From Buchnera aphidicola (Cinara kochiana kochiana) (GTDB lineage Bacteria > Pseudomonadota > Gammaproteobacteria > Enterobacterales > Enterobacteriaceae), in assembly GCF_900698905.1 (NCBI RefSeq), contig NZ_LR217707.1, positions 369,721 to 433,720 on the forward strand: DNA of 64,000 nt. The letters run 5' to 3'. Of this stretch, positions 10,639-21,619 are shown one piece after another. Below the pieces are notes generated by a model. That model was not told where the DNA came from and searched no databases. It was given only the letters and a program-made list of their open reading frames with translations. The first letter of the stretch is position 1. Each line of letters begins with the position of its first letter. The position numbers were made by a program, and so were the translations under genes.

Positions 10639-10673
10639 TTCTCATGCCTCCTTATTTTTAAAAATAAAAAATT

Positions 10674-10928
10674 TTAAATTATTGATTTTTCTATAACACG
10701 TAATAAAGTCCAAGATTTAGTTTTGGATATTGGTCGACATTCACATATTTCAACTAAATCTCCAATATTACAAATATCTTTTTCATCATGTATACATAAT
10801 TTTGTTCTTTTATTAATAAACTTACCGTACATAATATGTTTTACTCTACGATCTATAGTAACAATAGCAGATTTTTGCATCTTATTACTAGTAACATAAC
10901 CCTGTAAAATATTTTTTTTTTCATTCAT
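10674..10928 (-). CDS. rpsQ: 30S ribosomal protein S17
   Basis: A primary 16S rRNA-binding protein. [30 protein letters not shown] and the [20 protein letters not shown] block match the family. Length 84, as in E. coli. Last gene of the S10 operon, two bases after rpmC. Confidence 0.97.
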   Translation of the reverse strand: MNEKKNILQGYVTSNKMQKSAIVTIDRRVKHIMYGKFINKRTKLCIHDEKDICNIGDLVEICECRPISKTKSWTLLRVIEKSII

Positions 10929-10930
10929 AA

Positions 10931-11122
10931 TTAATTATTTGTCCAATTCATTAACAAAGTTTTTATACGCGCAATCTTCCTTCTTATCTTCCTTATCAAA
11001 TGTGTCTTTTTTAATTTTCCAGATGATAACTGAAGACGAACATTAAATTGTTCTTGTAATAATTCCAATAATTTTTTTTTTAAATCTTGTTTATTAATAT
11101 TATATTGTGTAATATTATGCAT
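10931..11122 (-). CDS. rpmC: 50S ribosomal protein L29
   Basis: A large-subunit protein near the exit tunnel that contacts trigger factor and SRP. The [26 protein letters not shown] helix and [12 protein letters not shown] match the family. Length 63, as in E. coli. It is separated from rplP and rpsQ by two bases each, so translation is probably coupled. Confidence 0.95.
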   Translation of the reverse strand: MHNITQYNINKQDLKKKLLELLQEQFNVRLQLSSGKLKKTHLIRKIRRKIARIKTLLMNWTNN

Positions 11123-11124
11123 AA

Positions 11125-11535
11125 TTATATTACCGTTTTAGCAACAAAAATAGTTTTAATAGGTAATTTAGATGAAGCTAGTTTAAACACAGATCGAGAT
11201 TCTTCTTCTGATATACCTTTAATTTCATATAATATTTTACCAGGCTGCACTAGTGCTACCCAGTATTCAACATTTCCTTTACCTTTACCCATACGTACTT
11301 CTAAAGGTTTTTGTGTAATAGGTTTATCTGGAAAAACACGAATCCACATTTTACCTTGGCGTTTTACAGATCTTGTAATTGTTCTGCGAGCAGATTCAAT
11401 TTGTCGAGACGTTAATCTACCTCGATCAATAGCTTTTAAACCATACGTTCCAAAGTTAATTTTATTATCTACAGACAAACCTCTATTTTTTCCTTTATGC
11501 ATTTTACGAAATTTTGTACGTTTTGGTTGCAACAT
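11125..11535 (-). CDS. rplP: 50S ribosomal protein L16
   Basis: A large-subunit protein that organises the A-site tRNA region. The ATG at 11535 gives [20 protein letters not shown] and 136 residues, exactly the E. coli length; the longer open frame upstream is not supported. [20 protein letters not shown] and [20 protein letters not shown] are clear family blocks. It follows rpsC by 21 bases. Confidence 0.97.
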   Translation of the reverse strand: MLQPKRTKFRKMHKGKNRGLSVDNKINFGTYGLKAIDRGRLTSRQIESARRTITRSVKRQGKMWIRVFPDKPITQKPLEVRMGKGKGNVEYWVALVQPGKILYEIKGISEEESRSVFKLASSKLPIKTIFVAKTVI

Positions 11536-11556
11536 ATAAACTAATCTCCATAACAT

Positions 11557-12261
11557 TTATCTACGATATTTTCGAGAAAATTTTTTTATTGGGCTAATTT
11601 GTTTTTTATCTTTTTTATGATTTGCAATCATACCATCCAATATTTCACCTTTAAAAATCCATACTTTTACACCAATTACTCCATACGTAGTATGTGCTTC
11701 TGAAGTACTATATTCAATATCCGCTCTTAACGTATGTAAAGGCACTCTTCCCTCTCTATACCATTCCCTACGTGCAATTTCTACACCCCCTAACCGTCCG
11801 CTGATTTCAACCTTAATACCTTTTGCTCCTTGACGAATAGCGTTTTGTACAGAACGTTTCATAGCTCGACGAAACATTATTCGTCTTTCTAGTTGCGAAG
11901 CAATATTATCAGCTACTAATTTAGCATCTAGTTCTGGTTTTCTAATTTCCGAAATATTAATTTGAGCTGGTACACTAGTTAATTTAGAAATTTCAACACG
12001 TAATTTTTCAACATCTTCTCCTTTTTTACCAATCACTATACCAGGCCTGGCTGTATATATCGTTAATTTAATACTTTTTGACAAACGTTCAATAATAATT
12101 TTTGATATCGAAGCTGTTATTAATTTTTTCATTATAAAACTACGAACTTTAAAATCATTATCTATATAGTCAGGAAATTCTTTTTTACTAGCAAACCAAA
12201 TAGAATTCCAAGATCTAATAATACCTAAACGCATACCATTAGGATGTACTTTTTGACCCAT
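11557..12261 (-). CDS. rpsC: 30S ribosomal protein S3
   Basis: A head protein at the mRNA entry channel with helicase function. The start [14 protein letters not shown], a KH domain with the GxxG loop ([12 protein letters not shown]) and the signature [24 protein letters not shown] are all present. Length 234 (E. coli 233). Its ATG overlaps the rplV stop by one base, which suggests translational coupling. Confidence 0.98.
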   Translation of the reverse strand: MGQKVHPNGMRLGIIRSWNSIWFASKKEFPDYIDNDFKVRSFIMKKLITASISKIIIERLSKSIKLTIYTARPGIVIGKKGEDVEKLRVEISKLTSVPAQINISEIRKPELDAKLVADNIASQLERRIMFRRAMKRSVQNAIRQGAKGIKVEISGRLGGVEIARREWYREGRVPLHTLRADIEYSTSEAHTTYGVIGVKVWIFKGEILDGMIANHKKDKKQISPIKKFSRKYRR

Positions 12262-12611
12262 TATGATTCTCCAGAATGTGCAATATCAGATAAAATTATT
12301 GTCATGTGACTTGTTCGCTTTAAAATTCGATCTGCCCTACCTTTTGCTCGAGGCATCATACGCTTTAAACTGCTGCCACTGTCAACAAAAATTTTTGAAA
12401 TAATTAATATTTTTATGTTACAACCATAATTATGTTCAGCATTAGAAATAGCAGACTGTAATAATTTTTTTATTAAAAATGCTGATTTTTTATTTAAATT
12501 TGACAAAATATGTAATGCTGATAATGCATTTTTACCGCGAATAATATCAGCAACAAGACGAATTTTTTGAGCAGAAGAACGAATTTGATTATACTTAGCT
12601 AATATATTCAT
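12261..12611 (-). CDS. rplV: 50S ribosomal protein L22
   Basis: Lines the exit tunnel, where its long beta hairpin carries macrolide-resistance positions. The C-terminal [23 protein letters not shown] is the signature. Length 116 (E. coli 110). It lies between rpsS and rpsC and overlaps rpsC by a single base. Confidence 0.97.
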   Translation of the reverse strand: MNILAKYNQIRSSAQKIRLVADIIRGKNALSALHILSNLNKKSAFLIKKLLQSAISNAEHNYGCNIKILIISKIFVDSGSSLKRMMPRAKGRADRILKRTSHMTIILSDIAHSGES

Positions 12612-12629
12612 ATATATATTCTTTATAAT

Positions 12630-12914
12630 TTATTTAATTGGTTTTTTAATTTTTTTATCTGCAGTATGACCTCTATAAGTTCTCGTAATAGAAAACTCTC
12701 CCAATTTATGACCAACCATTTCTTCTGTGATAAATACAGGCACATGCTGGCGTCCATTATGAACTAATATCGTTAAACCAATCATATTTGGAAAAATAGT
12801 AGATCTTCGAGACCATGTACGAACTGGTTTTTTTATTTTTTCTCTTAATATTTTTTGAATCTTGTTTAGTAAGTGAACATCAATAAAAGGCCCTTTTCTA
12901 AGAGAACGCGGCAT
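12630..12914 (-). CDS. rpsS: 30S ribosomal protein S19
   Basis: A head protein that complexes with S13. [19 protein letters not shown] and [21 protein letters not shown] are diagnostic. Length 94 (E. coli 92). It follows rplB by 16 bases in the S10 order. Confidence 0.97.
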   Translation of the reverse strand: MPRSLRKGPFIDVHLLNKIQKILREKIKKPVRTWSRRSTIFPNMIGLTILVHNGRQHVPVFITEEMVGHKLGEFSITRTYRGHTADKKIKKPIK

Positions 12915-12930
12915 ATATTACCCCATATAA

Positions 12931-13752
12931 TTATTTTTTTCTGTGACGTATAATAAATCTTTCAGTTCTTTTATTTTTTCTAGTTTTTTTACCTTTCGTT
13001 TTTAAACCCCACGGACTAACAGGATGCTTACCAAAATTTCTACCCTCACCACCTCCATGCGGATGATCAACTGGATTCATTGCTGTACCACGTACTGTAG
13101 GCCTTATGCCGAGTCGACGATTAGCTCCCGCTTTTCCTAAAACGCGCAACATATGTTCTGCATTTCCAACCTCACCTATAGTAGCACGACATTCTACATG
13201 AATTTTTCTTAATTCTCCTGACCGTAAACGAATAACAACATATTGATCTTCTTTTGATATCAATTGCGCATAACTACCTGCAGACCTAGCAATCTGACCT
13301 CCTTTACCAATTTTTATTTCAATATTATGTATAATCGTTCCGATTGGAATATTTTTTAATGGCAAGACATTACCTATTTTAATTAAAGCTGAATTTCCAG
13401 ATTCTACTACATCACCTACTTTAATACCTTTAGGTTCTAAAATATAACTTCTACTACCATCACGATATAATATTAATGCTATATTAGATGATCGATTCGG
13501 ATCATATTCGATTCTCTGAACAACTGCTTTAACATTATCTTTACATCGTTTAAAATCAATACAACGATATAATTTCTTATGCCCGCCACCTATATGACGT
13601 GTAGTAATACGACCGTAATTATTTCTACCTCCTGTTTTATTTTTTTTTTGTAATAAAGGAGCATAAGGTCTTCCTTTGTATAAATTAGGATGAACAACTT
13701 TTATTACATGACGCCTACCAGGCGATGTTGGTTTGCATTTTACAATTGCCAC
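12931..13752 (-). CDS. rplB: 50S ribosomal protein L2
   Basis: Essential for peptidyl-transferase activity and subunit joining. The C-terminal signature [20 protein letters not shown] with the functional His is intact, and the N-terminus [19 protein letters not shown] is typical. Length 273, as in E. coli. A run of ten A in the mRNA (T run 13640-13649) lies in frame in the QKKNK segment near residue 36. It is between rplW and rpsS. Confidence 0.98.
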   Translation of the reverse strand: MAIVKCKPTSPGRRHVIKVVHPNLYKGRPYAPLLQKKNKTGGRNNYGRITTRHIGGGHKKLYRCIDFKRCKDNVKAVVQRIEYDPNRSSNIALILYRDGSRSYILEPKGIKVGDVVESGNSALIKIGNVLPLKNIPIGTIIHNIEIKIGKGGQIARSAGSYAQLISKEDQYVVIRLRSGELRKIHVECRATIGEVGNAEHMLRVLGKAGANRRLGIRPTVRGTAMNPVDHPHGGGEGRNFGKHPVSPWGLKTKGKKTRKNKRTERFIIRHRKK

Positions 13753-13771
13753 AAAAAACTCCTTGTTATAT

Positions 13772-14074
13772 TTATTTAGAATGACCTAAAAACTCCAAAT
13801 TTTGACCTGGCCGTAAAATTATATATGCTTTTTTCCAATCTCTACGCTTAAAGATTTTATTTTTTTGTCGTTTTTTTTTACCTTTAACAATTAACGTATT
13901 AATTTTATATACCTGAACATTAAAGAGTTTTTCAATAGCTGATTTAATTTCAAATTTAGTAGAGTTTTTTAATACTTTTACAACTACAGTGCTATTTTTT
14001 TGCATATTATCTGATGTTTTATCAGATACGTGTGGTGCTAATATTACTTTTAATAATCTTTCCGTAAGAATCAT
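13772..14074 (-). CDS. rplW: 50S ribosomal protein L23
   Basis: Sits at the tunnel exit and docks trigger factor and [31 protein letters not shown] matches the family start, and the basic loop [23 protein letters not shown] the C-terminal part. Length 100, as in E. coli. Its ATG overlaps the end of rplD by one base. Confidence 0.97.
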   Translation of the reverse strand: MILTERLLKVILAPHVSDKTSDNMQKNSTVVVKVLKNSTKFEIKSAIEKLFNVQVYKINTLIVKGKKKRQKNKIFKRRDWKKAYIILRPGQNLEFLGHSK

Positions 14075-14676
14075 TAAAACATGTCCTCAATTTTTTTAAT
14101 TGCTGATACCGTTACTACAACATTATCATATGATATCAAACTAACGGGATTAATAGAATTTACACTAAGAACACAAACATGGTATAAATTTCTAGACGCA
14201 TAAAATAAATTACGACTAATATTATCAGTAATAATTAAAACACGTTTAAAATTCATAGATTGTACTTTTTTAAATAATAATTTTGTTTTAGGATTCTTAA
14301 CATCGAAATCTTTAAATAAAAATAAACGATTTTGCCGAATTAATTCCGAAAAAATACTTTTTATAGCTCCTTTATACATTTTTTTATTTATCTTAAAAAT
14401 ATATTTTTTAGGCTTTGCCGCAAATGATACACCTCCTGATCGCCAAATAGGACTTCTTAATGATCCTGAACGAGCTCTACCTGTCCCTTTTTGTCGCCAC
14501 GGTTTTTTTCCCGATCCAGATACTTCTGATCTACTCTTTTGAGCTTTACTACCCTGTCTTTGACGAGCCAAGTATGCTACTGCAATTTGATGAACAAGCG
14601 GTTCATTAAACGCAACATTAAAAATGTTTTCAGGTAGTATATATCGCTTGCCCGTATCATGAAATATTACTTCCAT
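14074..14676 (-). CDS. rplD: 50S ribosomal protein L4
   Basis: A tunnel protein that in E. coli also represses the S10 operon by acting on its leader. The extended loop [43 protein letters not shown] block is well conserved. Length 200 (E. coli 201). It overlaps rplW by one base and follows rplC by 14. I saw no leader element that would support L4-mediated attenuation here. Confidence 0.97.
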   Translation of the reverse strand: MEVIFHDTGKRYILPENIFNVAFNEPLVHQIAVAYLARQRQGSKAQKSRSEVSGSGKKPWRQKGTGRARSGSLRSPIWRSGGVSFAAKPKKYIFKINKKMYKGAIKSIFSELIRQNRLFLFKDFDVKNPKTKLLFKKVQSMNFKRVLIITDNISRNLFYASRNLYHVCVLSVNSINPVSLISYDNVVVTVSAIKKIEDMF

Positions 14677-14690
14677 ATTTTCATACTCCT

Positions 14691-15323
14691 TTATTGTCCT
14701 TTAACAGAAGGATTTAATACTACATCTCCACCAATAGAACCGGGAACAGAACCCTTAATTAAGATTATTTTTTTAATATTATCTATTTTTATAACTCGTA
14801 AATTTTGAATAGTAATACGTACATTACCTAAATGACCAGACATTTTTTTACCTTTAAAAACATGACCAGGAGTTTGATTTTGACCAATAGATCCGGGTAC
14901 ACGATGAGATAAAGAATTACCGTGAGTAGCATCTTGCATCCTAAAGTTCCAACGCTTAACTGTACCAGCAAAACCTTTTCCTTTAGTAACACCAGTAATA
15001 TCTACTTTTTTAATATGATTAAATGAATTAATCGTTATTATTTGACCACATTTAAACTGTGATAATGTTTTACATCTAAACTCCCATAAACCTCTACCAA
15101 CAGGAGCATTATGTTTAATAAAATGACCTCGTTCTGGTTTTAAAATACTATTTTTCTTTTTTGTTCCCGTAGTAACTTGAATAGATTCATAGTAATCAGT
15201 TTTTAATGATTTAATTTGTACTACAACATTATCTAGTACCTCAATAACAGTCACAGGAATAGATGAATTATCATCCGCAAAAATACGTGTCATTCCTAAT
15301 TTTTTACCTACTAAACCTATCAT
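14691..15323 (-). CDS. rplC: 50S ribosomal protein L3
   Basis: One of two proteins that start large-subunit assembly. The ATG at 15323 gives [15 protein letters not shown] and 210 residues (E. coli 209). The signature [22 protein letters not shown] includes the Gln methylated by PrmB in E. coli ([14 protein letters not shown] follows). It is 50 bases after rpsJ, in S10 order. Confidence 0.97.
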   Translation of the reverse strand: MIGLVGKKLGMTRIFADDNSSIPVTVIEVLDNVVVQIKSLKTDYYESIQVTTGTKKKNSILKPERGHFIKHNAPVGRGLWEFRCKTLSQFKCGQIITINSFNHIKKVDITGVTKGKGFAGTVKRWNFRMQDATHGNSLSHRVPGSIGQNQTPGHVFKGKKMSGHLGNVRITIQNLRVIKIDNIKKIILIKGSVPGSIGGDVVLNPSVKGQ

Positions 15324-15373
15324 GGCCGAATTGCCCTTATTAATTAACACTGAATGTTTATAATAATTTTAAT

Positions 15374-15703
<330 letters not shown>

Positions 15704-15802
15704 TTAAATAAAACCTACTCTTATTAATTTAATGGAATAAAATTAATATCTTGATAATTATATTGTTATATAAAATATAATTAATCTATAACATATAAAT
15801 TA

Positions 15803-15836
15803 TGTCAAGAAAAGAGATCAAACTCTATTCTTGACA
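15803..15836 (-). promoter_or_regulatory. Hairpin between tuf and rpsJ, carrying a perfect TTGACA
   Basis: A 9-bp perfect inverted repeat (TGTCAAGAA / TTCTTGACA) continues past one A-A mismatch into four more pairs (AGAG/CTCT) around a six-base loop. On the transcribed minus strand it lies 42 bases after the tuf stop, so it could end the str operon. The far arm, read on the minus strand, is a perfect TTGACA (15803-15808), the ideal sigma-70 -35 box for the following rpsJ operon; a -10 box at ideal spacing is only poorly matched (ATTAAT). The structure is directly visible; both roles are inferred. Confidence 0.55.
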
Positions 15837-15877
15837 AAATGTCAAAATATTGATATATAATAAAATTTATACCAAAA

Positions 15878-17062
15878 TTATGCAATCACTTTTGTAACTA
15901 CACCAGCCCCAACTGTCCGTCCTCCTTCTCTAATAGCAAAACGTAATCCTTCAGCCATTGCAATTGGATGTATTAAATTAACAACCATTTTTATATTATC
16001 TCCAGGCATCACCATTTCTACATTTTCAGGTAATTCAATAGAACCTGTAACATCAGTGGTACGAAAATAAAATTGAGGACGATATCCTTTAAAAAACGGA
16101 GTATGTCTTCCACCTTCTTCTTTTGATAAAACATATACTTCAGATTCAAATTTTAAATGAGGATGAATAGTGCCAGGTTTTGCAAGAACTTGGCCGCGTT
16201 CAATGTCATCACGTTTTGTACCTCTTAATAAAATTCCTACATTTTCTCCAGCACGACCTTCGTCTAATAACTTACGAAACATCTCAACTCCTGTACATAT
16301 TGTTTTAGTAGTAGATTTAATTCCAACAATTTCAATTTCTTCACCTACTTTAATAATACCTCGTTCAATACGTCCAGTTACTACTGTACCTCTTCCAGAA
16401 ATAGAAAAAACATCTTCTATGGGTAACAAAAAAGGTTCGTCAATTGCTCTAACTGGTACAGGAATATATGTATCTAGATAATTTGCTAACTCAATAATTT
16501 TATCCTCCCAAATCTTTTCACCCTCTAAAGCTTTTAACGCTGATCCGCGAACTATTGGAATATCATCTCCAGGAAAATCATATTGTGTCAATAAATCACG
16601 AACTTCCATTTCTACTAATTCTAATAATTCTTCATCATCTACCATATCACATTTATTTAAAAAAACGATGATGTGAGGTACACCCACTTGTCTACCTAAC
16701 AAAATATGTTCTCTAGTTTGAGGCATAGGACCATCAGTTGCCGCTACTACCAATATTGCTCCATCCATTTGAGCAGCACCAGTAATCATGTTTTTTATAT
16801 AATCTGCGTGACCGGGACAATCTACATGAGCATAATGGCGAATTTTAGTATCATATTCAACATGTGATGTATTAATAGTAATTCCTCTAGCTTTTTCTTC
16901 AGGAGCATTATCAATCTGATCAAAAGCACAAGCTGTCCCGCCAAATCGATTAGATAAAACAGTAGTAATTGCGGCAGTTAAAGTAGTCTTACCGTGGTCT
17001 ACATGTCCAATAGTTCCTACATTAATATGAGGCTTAGAACGATTAAATTTTTCTTTTGACAT
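15878..17062 (-). CDS. tuf: Elongation factor Tu
   Basis: The GTPase that brings aminoacyl-tRNA to the ribosome. The G1 motif [10 protein letters not shown] is near residue 19, DCPGH near 81 and NKCD near 136, followed by the effector and tRNA-binding domains. It ends with [17 protein letters not shown]. Length 394, as in E. coli. It is the only tuf copy in the window and closes the str operon 69 bases after fusA. The low A/T drift of the protein sequence is consistent with high expression. Confidence 0.99.
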   Translation of the reverse strand: MSKEKFNRSKPHINVGTIGHVDHGKTTLTAAITTVLSNRFGGTACAFDQIDNAPEEKARGITINTSHVEYDTKIRHYAHVDCPGHADYIKNMITGAAQMDGAILVVAATDGPMPQTREHILLGRQVGVPHIIVFLNKCDMVDDEELLELVEMEVRDLLTQYDFPGDDIPIVRGSALKALEGEKIWEDKIIELANYLDTYIPVPVRAIDEPFLLPIEDVFSISGRGTVVTGRIERGIIKVGEEIEIVGIKSTTKTICTGVEMFRKLLDEGRAGENVGILLRGTKRDDIERGQVLAKPGTIHPHLKFESEVYVLSKEEGGRHTPFFKGYRPQFYFRTTDVTGSIELPENVEMVMPGDNIKMVVNLIHPIAMAEGLRFAIREGGRTVGAGVVTKVIA

Positions 17063-17131
17063 TGTTTGATCCTTAATTATTTAAATTATGTTTATAAAAA
17101 TATTAAAAATTATCAGTATAATTGATACAAA

Positions 17132-19243
17132 TTAAATTTGTCGATTCGAAATAATTGAATCGCAAATGGTATGAGGCGCTTCTGTATATTTCATAAATTC
17201 CATAGAATAAGAAGCTCTACCCTGTGTTTGAGACCGTAAATCAGTTGCATAACCAAACATTTCTGATAACGGAATATACGCCTTAATATTTTTACCGCCA
17301 ATAGCATCGTCACCCATTCCTTCAATAATTCCGCGTCGTCGATTAATATCTCCAATTACATCACCCATATATTCTTCCGGAGTTTCTACTTCTACTTGCA
17401 TAATGGGCTCTAATAAAATCGGATTAGCTTGCTTAAACGCTAATTTAAATGCATAAGAAGCCGCTAATTTAAAAGCTAATTCAGAAGAATCAACATCGTG
17501 ATATGAACCATCATGTAAACGAACCCCAATATCTACAACAGGATATCCAGCTAAAGGACCTGATTTTAACTGTTCTTGAATACCTTTATCAATCGCAGAA
17601 ATATATTCTCCTGGAATTACACCACCTTTAATATCATTTATAAAAGAATATCCGGAATTATTGGATTGTAAAGGAAAAATATCAATTACAACATGTCCAT
17701 ACTGACCTCTTCCTCCTGATTGTTTTATATGTTTACCAGCAACATCAAATACTTTTTTTAAAATCGTTTCACGATATGCAACTTGTGGTTTTCCTATATT
17801 AGCATCTACTTTAAATTCACGTTTCATACGATCAATAATAATTTCTAGATGCAATTCTCCCATTCCAGCTACAATAGTCTGGTTAGATTCTTGATCTGTC
17901 CATACGCGAAAAGAAGGATCTTCTTTAGCTAATCTATTTAACGCTAATCCCATTTTTTCTTGATCTACTTTTGTTTTGGGTTCTACAGCAATTGAAATGA
18001 CTGGTTCCGGAAAATCCATTTTTTCTAAAACAGTAGGATACTTTACATCACACAATGTATCTCCGGTCGTAACATTTTTTAAACCTATAGCTGCAGCAAT
18101 ATCTCCTGCTCGTACCTCTTTAATTTCCTCACGTTTATTTGCGTGCATTTGAACAATTCGACCAAACCGTTCAGTATGATTTTTTACAGAATTTAAAACT
18201 ACATCTCCAGACCGAACAACCCCTGAGTAGACACGAAAAAAAGTTAAATTTCCAACAAAAGCATCAGACGCAATTTTAAAAGCTAAAGCAGAAAAAGGTT
18301 GTGTATCATCAGATCTACGACTACTATTGACATGGTCATTATCTTTTATAAATTCTTCAGTATTATCAATATCTTGAGGTGAAGGTAAATAATCGATAAT
18401 TGCATCTAATAATGCTTGTACGCCTTTATTTTTAAAAGCTGATCCGCATGTTATTAATGTAATCTCATTCTTTAAAGCTCTAATTCTTAATCCTTTTTTA
18501 ATATCTTTTTCTTGTAAATACTCGTTTTGTAAATATTTTTCCATCAACTCATCATTCGCTTCAGCTGCAATCTCTATTAAATTCATGTGCCATTTTTTAG
18601 AAACAGACGCTAATTCTTCCGGAATATCTAAATACTTAAAAGTTATACCTTGATCTTTTTCAGACCATTTAATTGCTTTCATTTTCACTAAGTCAACAAC
18701 ACCTTGAAAATTTTCTTCTGCACCAACAGCCAATTGAATAGGAACTGCTATAGTATTTAATCGTATATGAATTTGATCTACTACTTTTAAAAAATCAGCA
18801 CCCATTCGATCCATTTTATTTACAAAAGCAATCCTGGGTACCTTATATTTATTAGCTTGTCTCCACACAGTTTCTGATTGAGGTTGAACACCACCAACTG
18901 CACAATAAATCATTACAACTCCATCTAATATTCTCATTGATCTTTCTACTTCAATAGTAAAGTCAACATGTCCGGGAGTATCAATAATATTAATTCTATG
19001 CGCTAAAAATTGATTAGCCATACCTGCCCAAAAAGTAGTAGTTGCTGCTGAAGTAATAGTAATGCCACGCTCTTGTTCTTGTACCATCCAATCCATTGTA
19101 GCAGCACCATCATGAACTTCACCAATTTTATGATTAATTCCAGTATAGAATAATATACGTTCTGTGGTGGTTGTTTTACCAGCGTCAATGTGTGCACTGA
19201 TACCGATATTTCGATATCGAGTAATCGGTGTTATACGTACCAT
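17132..19243 (-). CDS. fusA: Elongation factor G
   Basis: The translocation GTPase. The N-terminal G domain has [37 protein letters not shown] G3 and NKMDRMGAD motifs. Domain IV contains the conserved [12 protein letters not shown] block and the C-terminal region the SMEFMKY segment. Length 703 (E. coli 704). It is in normal str order between rpsG and tuf. Confidence 0.99.
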   Translation of the reverse strand: MVRITPITRYRNIGISAHIDAGKTTTTERILFYTGINHKIGEVHDGAATMDWMVQEQERGITITSAATTTFWAGMANQFLAHRINIIDTPGHVDFTIEVERSMRILDGVVMIYCAVGGVQPQSETVWRQANKYKVPRIAFVNKMDRMGADFLKVVDQIHIRLNTIAVPIQLAVGAEENFQGVVDLVKMKAIKWSEKDQGITFKYLDIPEELASVSKKWHMNLIEIAAEANDELMEKYLQNEYLQEKDIKKGLRIRALKNEITLITCGSAFKNKGVQALLDAIIDYLPSPQDIDNTEEFIKDNDHVNSSRRSDDTQPFSALAFKIASDAFVGNLTFFRVYSGVVRSGDVVLNSVKNHTERFGRIVQMHANKREEIKEVRAGDIAAAIGLKNVTTGDTLCDVKYPTVLEKMDFPEPVISIAVEPKTKVDQEKMGLALNRLAKEDPSFRVWTDQESNQTIVAGMGELHLEIIIDRMKREFKVDANIGKPQVAYRETILKKVFDVAGKHIKQSGGRGQYGHVVIDIFPLQSNNSGYSFINDIKGGVIPGEYISAIDKGIQEQLKSGPLAGYPVVDIGVRLHDGSYHDVDSSELAFKLAASYAFKLAFKQANPILLEPIMQVEVETPEEYMGDVIGDINRRRGIIEGMGDDAIGGKNIKAYIPLSEMFGYATDLRSQTQGRASYSMEFMKYTEAPHTICDSIISNRQI

Positions 19244-19324
19244 AAAAATCCTCGTATTATTATAATTCTACCGTAAATAAATAAAATTTATTTACAGATA
19301 AAAAATTATTTATGCAAGATAAAA

Positions 19325-19795
19325 TTACCAACGATAGTGCGCAAAGGCTTTGTTAGCATCAGCCATTTTATGAACTTCTTCACGTTTTCGTACAGCTAAA
19401 CCTTTATTTTCTATAGCATCCAATAATTCATTTGATAATCGAACTGACATCGATTTATCTATACGTTTACGAGCAGCAGCTACAATCCAGCGCATTGCTA
19501 AAGCATTTTTTCTTGTCGGACGAACTTCTATAGGTACTTGATAAGTTGATCCCCCAACACGACGCGATTTTACTTCTACAGAAGGTTTAACATTATCTAA
19601 TGCAAGTATAAAAATATCTAATTCTTTTTTTTTTAATTTTTTGGATAAAACTGATAGAGCAGAATAAACAATATTTTCTGCAATAGATTTTTTACCATTA
19701 ATCATTAATATATTAATAAATTTAGCTAATAATTCTGAAGAAAATTTAGGATCAGGTAAAATTTTACGTTGACCTATTATACGGCGACGAGGCAT
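19325..19795 (-). CDS. rpsG: 30S ribosomal protein S7
   Basis: The primary binder of the 16S 3' domain and, in E. coli, repressor of the str operon. [37 protein letters not shown] and the C-terminal [14 protein letters not shown] are diagnostic. Length 156, like the shorter E. coli isoform. It lies 21 bases after rpsL. Confidence 0.98.
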   Translation of the reverse strand: MPRRRIIGQRKILPDPKFSSELLAKFINILMINGKKSIAENIVYSALSVLSKKLKKKELDIFILALDNVKPSVEVKSRRVGGSTYQVPIEVRPTRKNALAMRWIVAAARKRIDKSMSVRLSNELLDAIENKGLAVRKREEVHKMADANKAFAHYRW

Positions 19796-19816
19796 AATTA
19801 AGTTCCTTTATATTAT

Positions 19817-20191
19817 TTATACTTTTAATTTTTTAACACCATATTTTGATCGACTTTTTCTTCGGTCTTTAACACCAGAACAATCTAAAGATCCTCTTAC
19901 AACATGATATCGAACACCGGGTAAATCCTTTACTCTACCTCCGCGAATTAAAATAACAGAATGTTCTTGTAAATTATGACCTTCTCCTCCAATATATGCT
20001 GTAACTTCATAACCATTAGTTAGTCGAACACGGCATACTTTTCTTAGAGCAGAATTTGGTTTTTTTGGGGTTGTAGTATATACTCGTATACATACACCCC
20101 TTTTTTGGGGACAACCTGACAATGCAGGTACATTAGTTTTTACTAATTTTCTTAGTCTAGGATGACGAACTAATTGATTGATTGTAGACAT
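19817..20191 (-). CDS. rpsL: 30S ribosomal protein S12
   Basis: A decoding-centre protein, the target of streptomycin-resistance mutations. [21 protein letters not shown] contains the Lys43-equivalent of the PKKPNSA loop, and [17 protein letters not shown] the second conserved loop. Wild-type Lys is seen at both classical resistance positions. Length 124, as in E. coli. It starts the str operon after a 111-base gap from tusB. Confidence 0.98.
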   Translation of the reverse strand: MSTINQLVRHPRLRKLVKTNVPALSGCPQKRGVCIRVYTTTPKKPNSALRKVCRVRLTNGYEVTAYIGGEGHNLQEHSVILIRGGRVKDLPGVRYHVVRGSLDCSGVKDRRKSRSKYGVKKLKV

Positions 20192-20224
20192 ATGTTCTCC
20201 AAAATATTTTATGTTAATAATAAT

Positions 20225-20255
20225 ATTATATGTATAATATTAAATTAAAAATCAA
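20225..20255 (-). promoter_or_regulatory. Possible rpsL (str operon) promoter
   Basis: In the gap between tusB and rpsL the minus strand has a perfect TATAAT about 34 bases upstream of the rpsL start, with TTGATT 19 bases before it. The -10 box is perfect, but the spacing is long and the region is nearly pure A/T, so chance matches are common. Readthrough from the tus genes is the alternative. Confidence 0.3.
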
Positions 20256-20302
20256 AAATTACTTAACATACATTTATATTCATTTTATGAATAATCAATA
20301 AA

Positions 20303-20593
20303 TTACCAAGTCATATTTGTATTATGACCGGCAGTTAAATAAACAAAATTTTGATAATTTGACATAATTAAATGATTTTTTTTAGCTATTTCTAATAATC
20401 CTCTTGCCGATAAATCATCTTTTAAAAAATAGACTAAATTAAAATTATTATATATTTTTTTATAATAAAAATTATTTATTACACTTAGTAATACACCATC
20501 TTGAATACAAATTAAATCATCAAATATTGAACTAAATGACAATAAAGAAGATACAGATATGTTGTACGGAGAATTTAATAAAATATGCAACAT
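20303..20593 (-). CDS. tusB: Sulfurtransferase complex subunit TusB
   Basis: Part of the TusBCD heterohexamer that relays sulfur from TusA to TusE and MnmA for 2-thiolation of the wobble uridine in Lys, Glu and Gln tRNAs. MLHILLNSP (family MLHTLxxSP), ICIQDGVL near residue 30 and DDLSARG near 65 match the family. Length 96 (E. coli 95). The ATG at 20593 is chosen because it gives the family start; an upstream in-frame ATG lies in the tusC end. It is 11 bases after the tusC stop. Confidence 0.9.
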   Translation of the reverse strand: MLHILLNSPYNISVSSLLSFSSIFDDLICIQDGVLLSVINNFYYKKIYNNFNLVYFLKDDLSARGLLEIAKKNHLIMSNYQNFVYLTAGHNTNMTW

Positions 20594-20604
20594 AATTATA
20601 ATTT

Positions 20605-20963
20605 CTACCATTTAAAAATAAAATTAAATTGATTAATTTTCCTTTTAATACGAGTACTATTTAAAAATTTTACTGGTAATAAAAAATTATCACGATCTTT
20701 TAAACCACGTTGATACGCTGATTTTTTGCAAAAAAAAAATCTGTTATTTCATATAATAATAAAATTTTAAACGAAAGAGAATAATTATGTAAACAAATTA
20801 ACTCTGGTTTTTGATGTCGCATTAACTGTAAAACACCATCATTAATAAAAAAAAGAGAAATTTTCTTATAAAATAAAGAACAAGAAATAATAAAATCTAG
20901 TCCTTCTTTACTACAAGTATCTCCGTGTGGAGAATGAGAAAAAATAAAAGCAATTGATTTCAT
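20605..20963 (-). pseudogene. tusC: TusC, frameshifted at a ten-T run (possibly rescued by slippage)
   Basis: The first 79 or so residues match TusC closely: MKSIAFIFSHSPHGDTCSKEG, then FINDGVLQLM and a QKPE segment. At 20730-20739 the coding strand has exactly ten T in the codons for a Phe run. In the DNA frame translation then runs to a stop after about nine unrelated residues (87 in all; E. coli TusC has 119). With eleven T the frame continues as CKKSAYQRGLKDRDNFLLPV to a stop at 20605, giving full length and placing tusB 11 bases downstream. The rest of the gene is intact, which argues for continued selection and rescue by polymerase or ribosome slippage, or for a sequencing error in the run. 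The full extent is given here; the unshifted stop is at 20700. Confidence 0.85.
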
Positions 20964-20986
20964 AAAATTAATTTTTAATATTGTTA

Positions 20987-21373
20987 TTAGAATTGTATAA
21001 TACGATCACAATCATGCATTGAGTACGATAATTCACTTAAAGTCATCCATTGAAACGAAGAAGAAAAATTCTCCTTAATCTTTTCAGCGTCACTAACAAA
21101 TTCATTCAGTAAAATTCCTCTCCTATAAGCAGAACTAGGACATACACATAATGGAATTTTATATTTTTTTTTTAAATTTATCCATCCCTGTAATATATTA
21201 AATTCATGTTCTGGAGGATACATCATACAATTAGCGTTATATACGCCTGAAGCATAAAAAAAAACTTTTTTGATACAAAAATTTAATAAAATAATTGATT
21301 TAATAAATAAAAAAGCAGTTATAGCATTTTGAGTTCCATAAGGTAAACCAGTTACAAGAATAATATAACTCAT
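20987..21373 (-). CDS. tusD: Sulfurtransferase complex subunit TusD
   Basis: The subunit that carries the persulfide in the TusBCD relay. Cys78 in the LCVCPSSAYRRGI segment aligns with the catalytic Cys78 of E. coli, and the ending YSMHDCDRIIQF matches the family. Length 128, as in E. coli. First gene of the tusD-tusC-tusB set, upstream of the str operon as in E. coli. An intact TusD argues that the complex still works, and therefore that tusC is expressed. Confidence 0.94.
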   Translation of the reverse strand: MSYIILVTGLPYGTQNAITAFLFIKSIILLNFCIKKVFFYASGVYNANCMMYPPEHEFNILQGWINLKKKYKIPLCVCPSSAYRRGILLNEFVSDAEKIKENFSSSFQWMTLSELSYSMHDCDRIIQF

Positions 21374-21619
21374 ATTTTAACCGTAAAAAATAAATTCTAG
21401 CCTAATAAATATTATATTTATTTCTAATAATTATTAAAATAAATAATTTATTAATATTAATAGAATAAATATCTTATAATTTTTTATCAAACGTCTATAA
21501 ATGTTAAAGAAAATAATAATATTTTTTACTTTTCAATATATTTAAATATAAAAGTATATTATACTTTAAAAAATAACTAAATATTATAATTATTTTATAT
21601 ATTTATTTAAATATTTTAT

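Noticed and set aside
11087-11539. 150-codon open frame on the plus strand over rplP
   Set aside because: It is antisense to a perfectly conserved ribosomal gene, has no ribosome site and no family resemblance; it is a by-product of codon bias.
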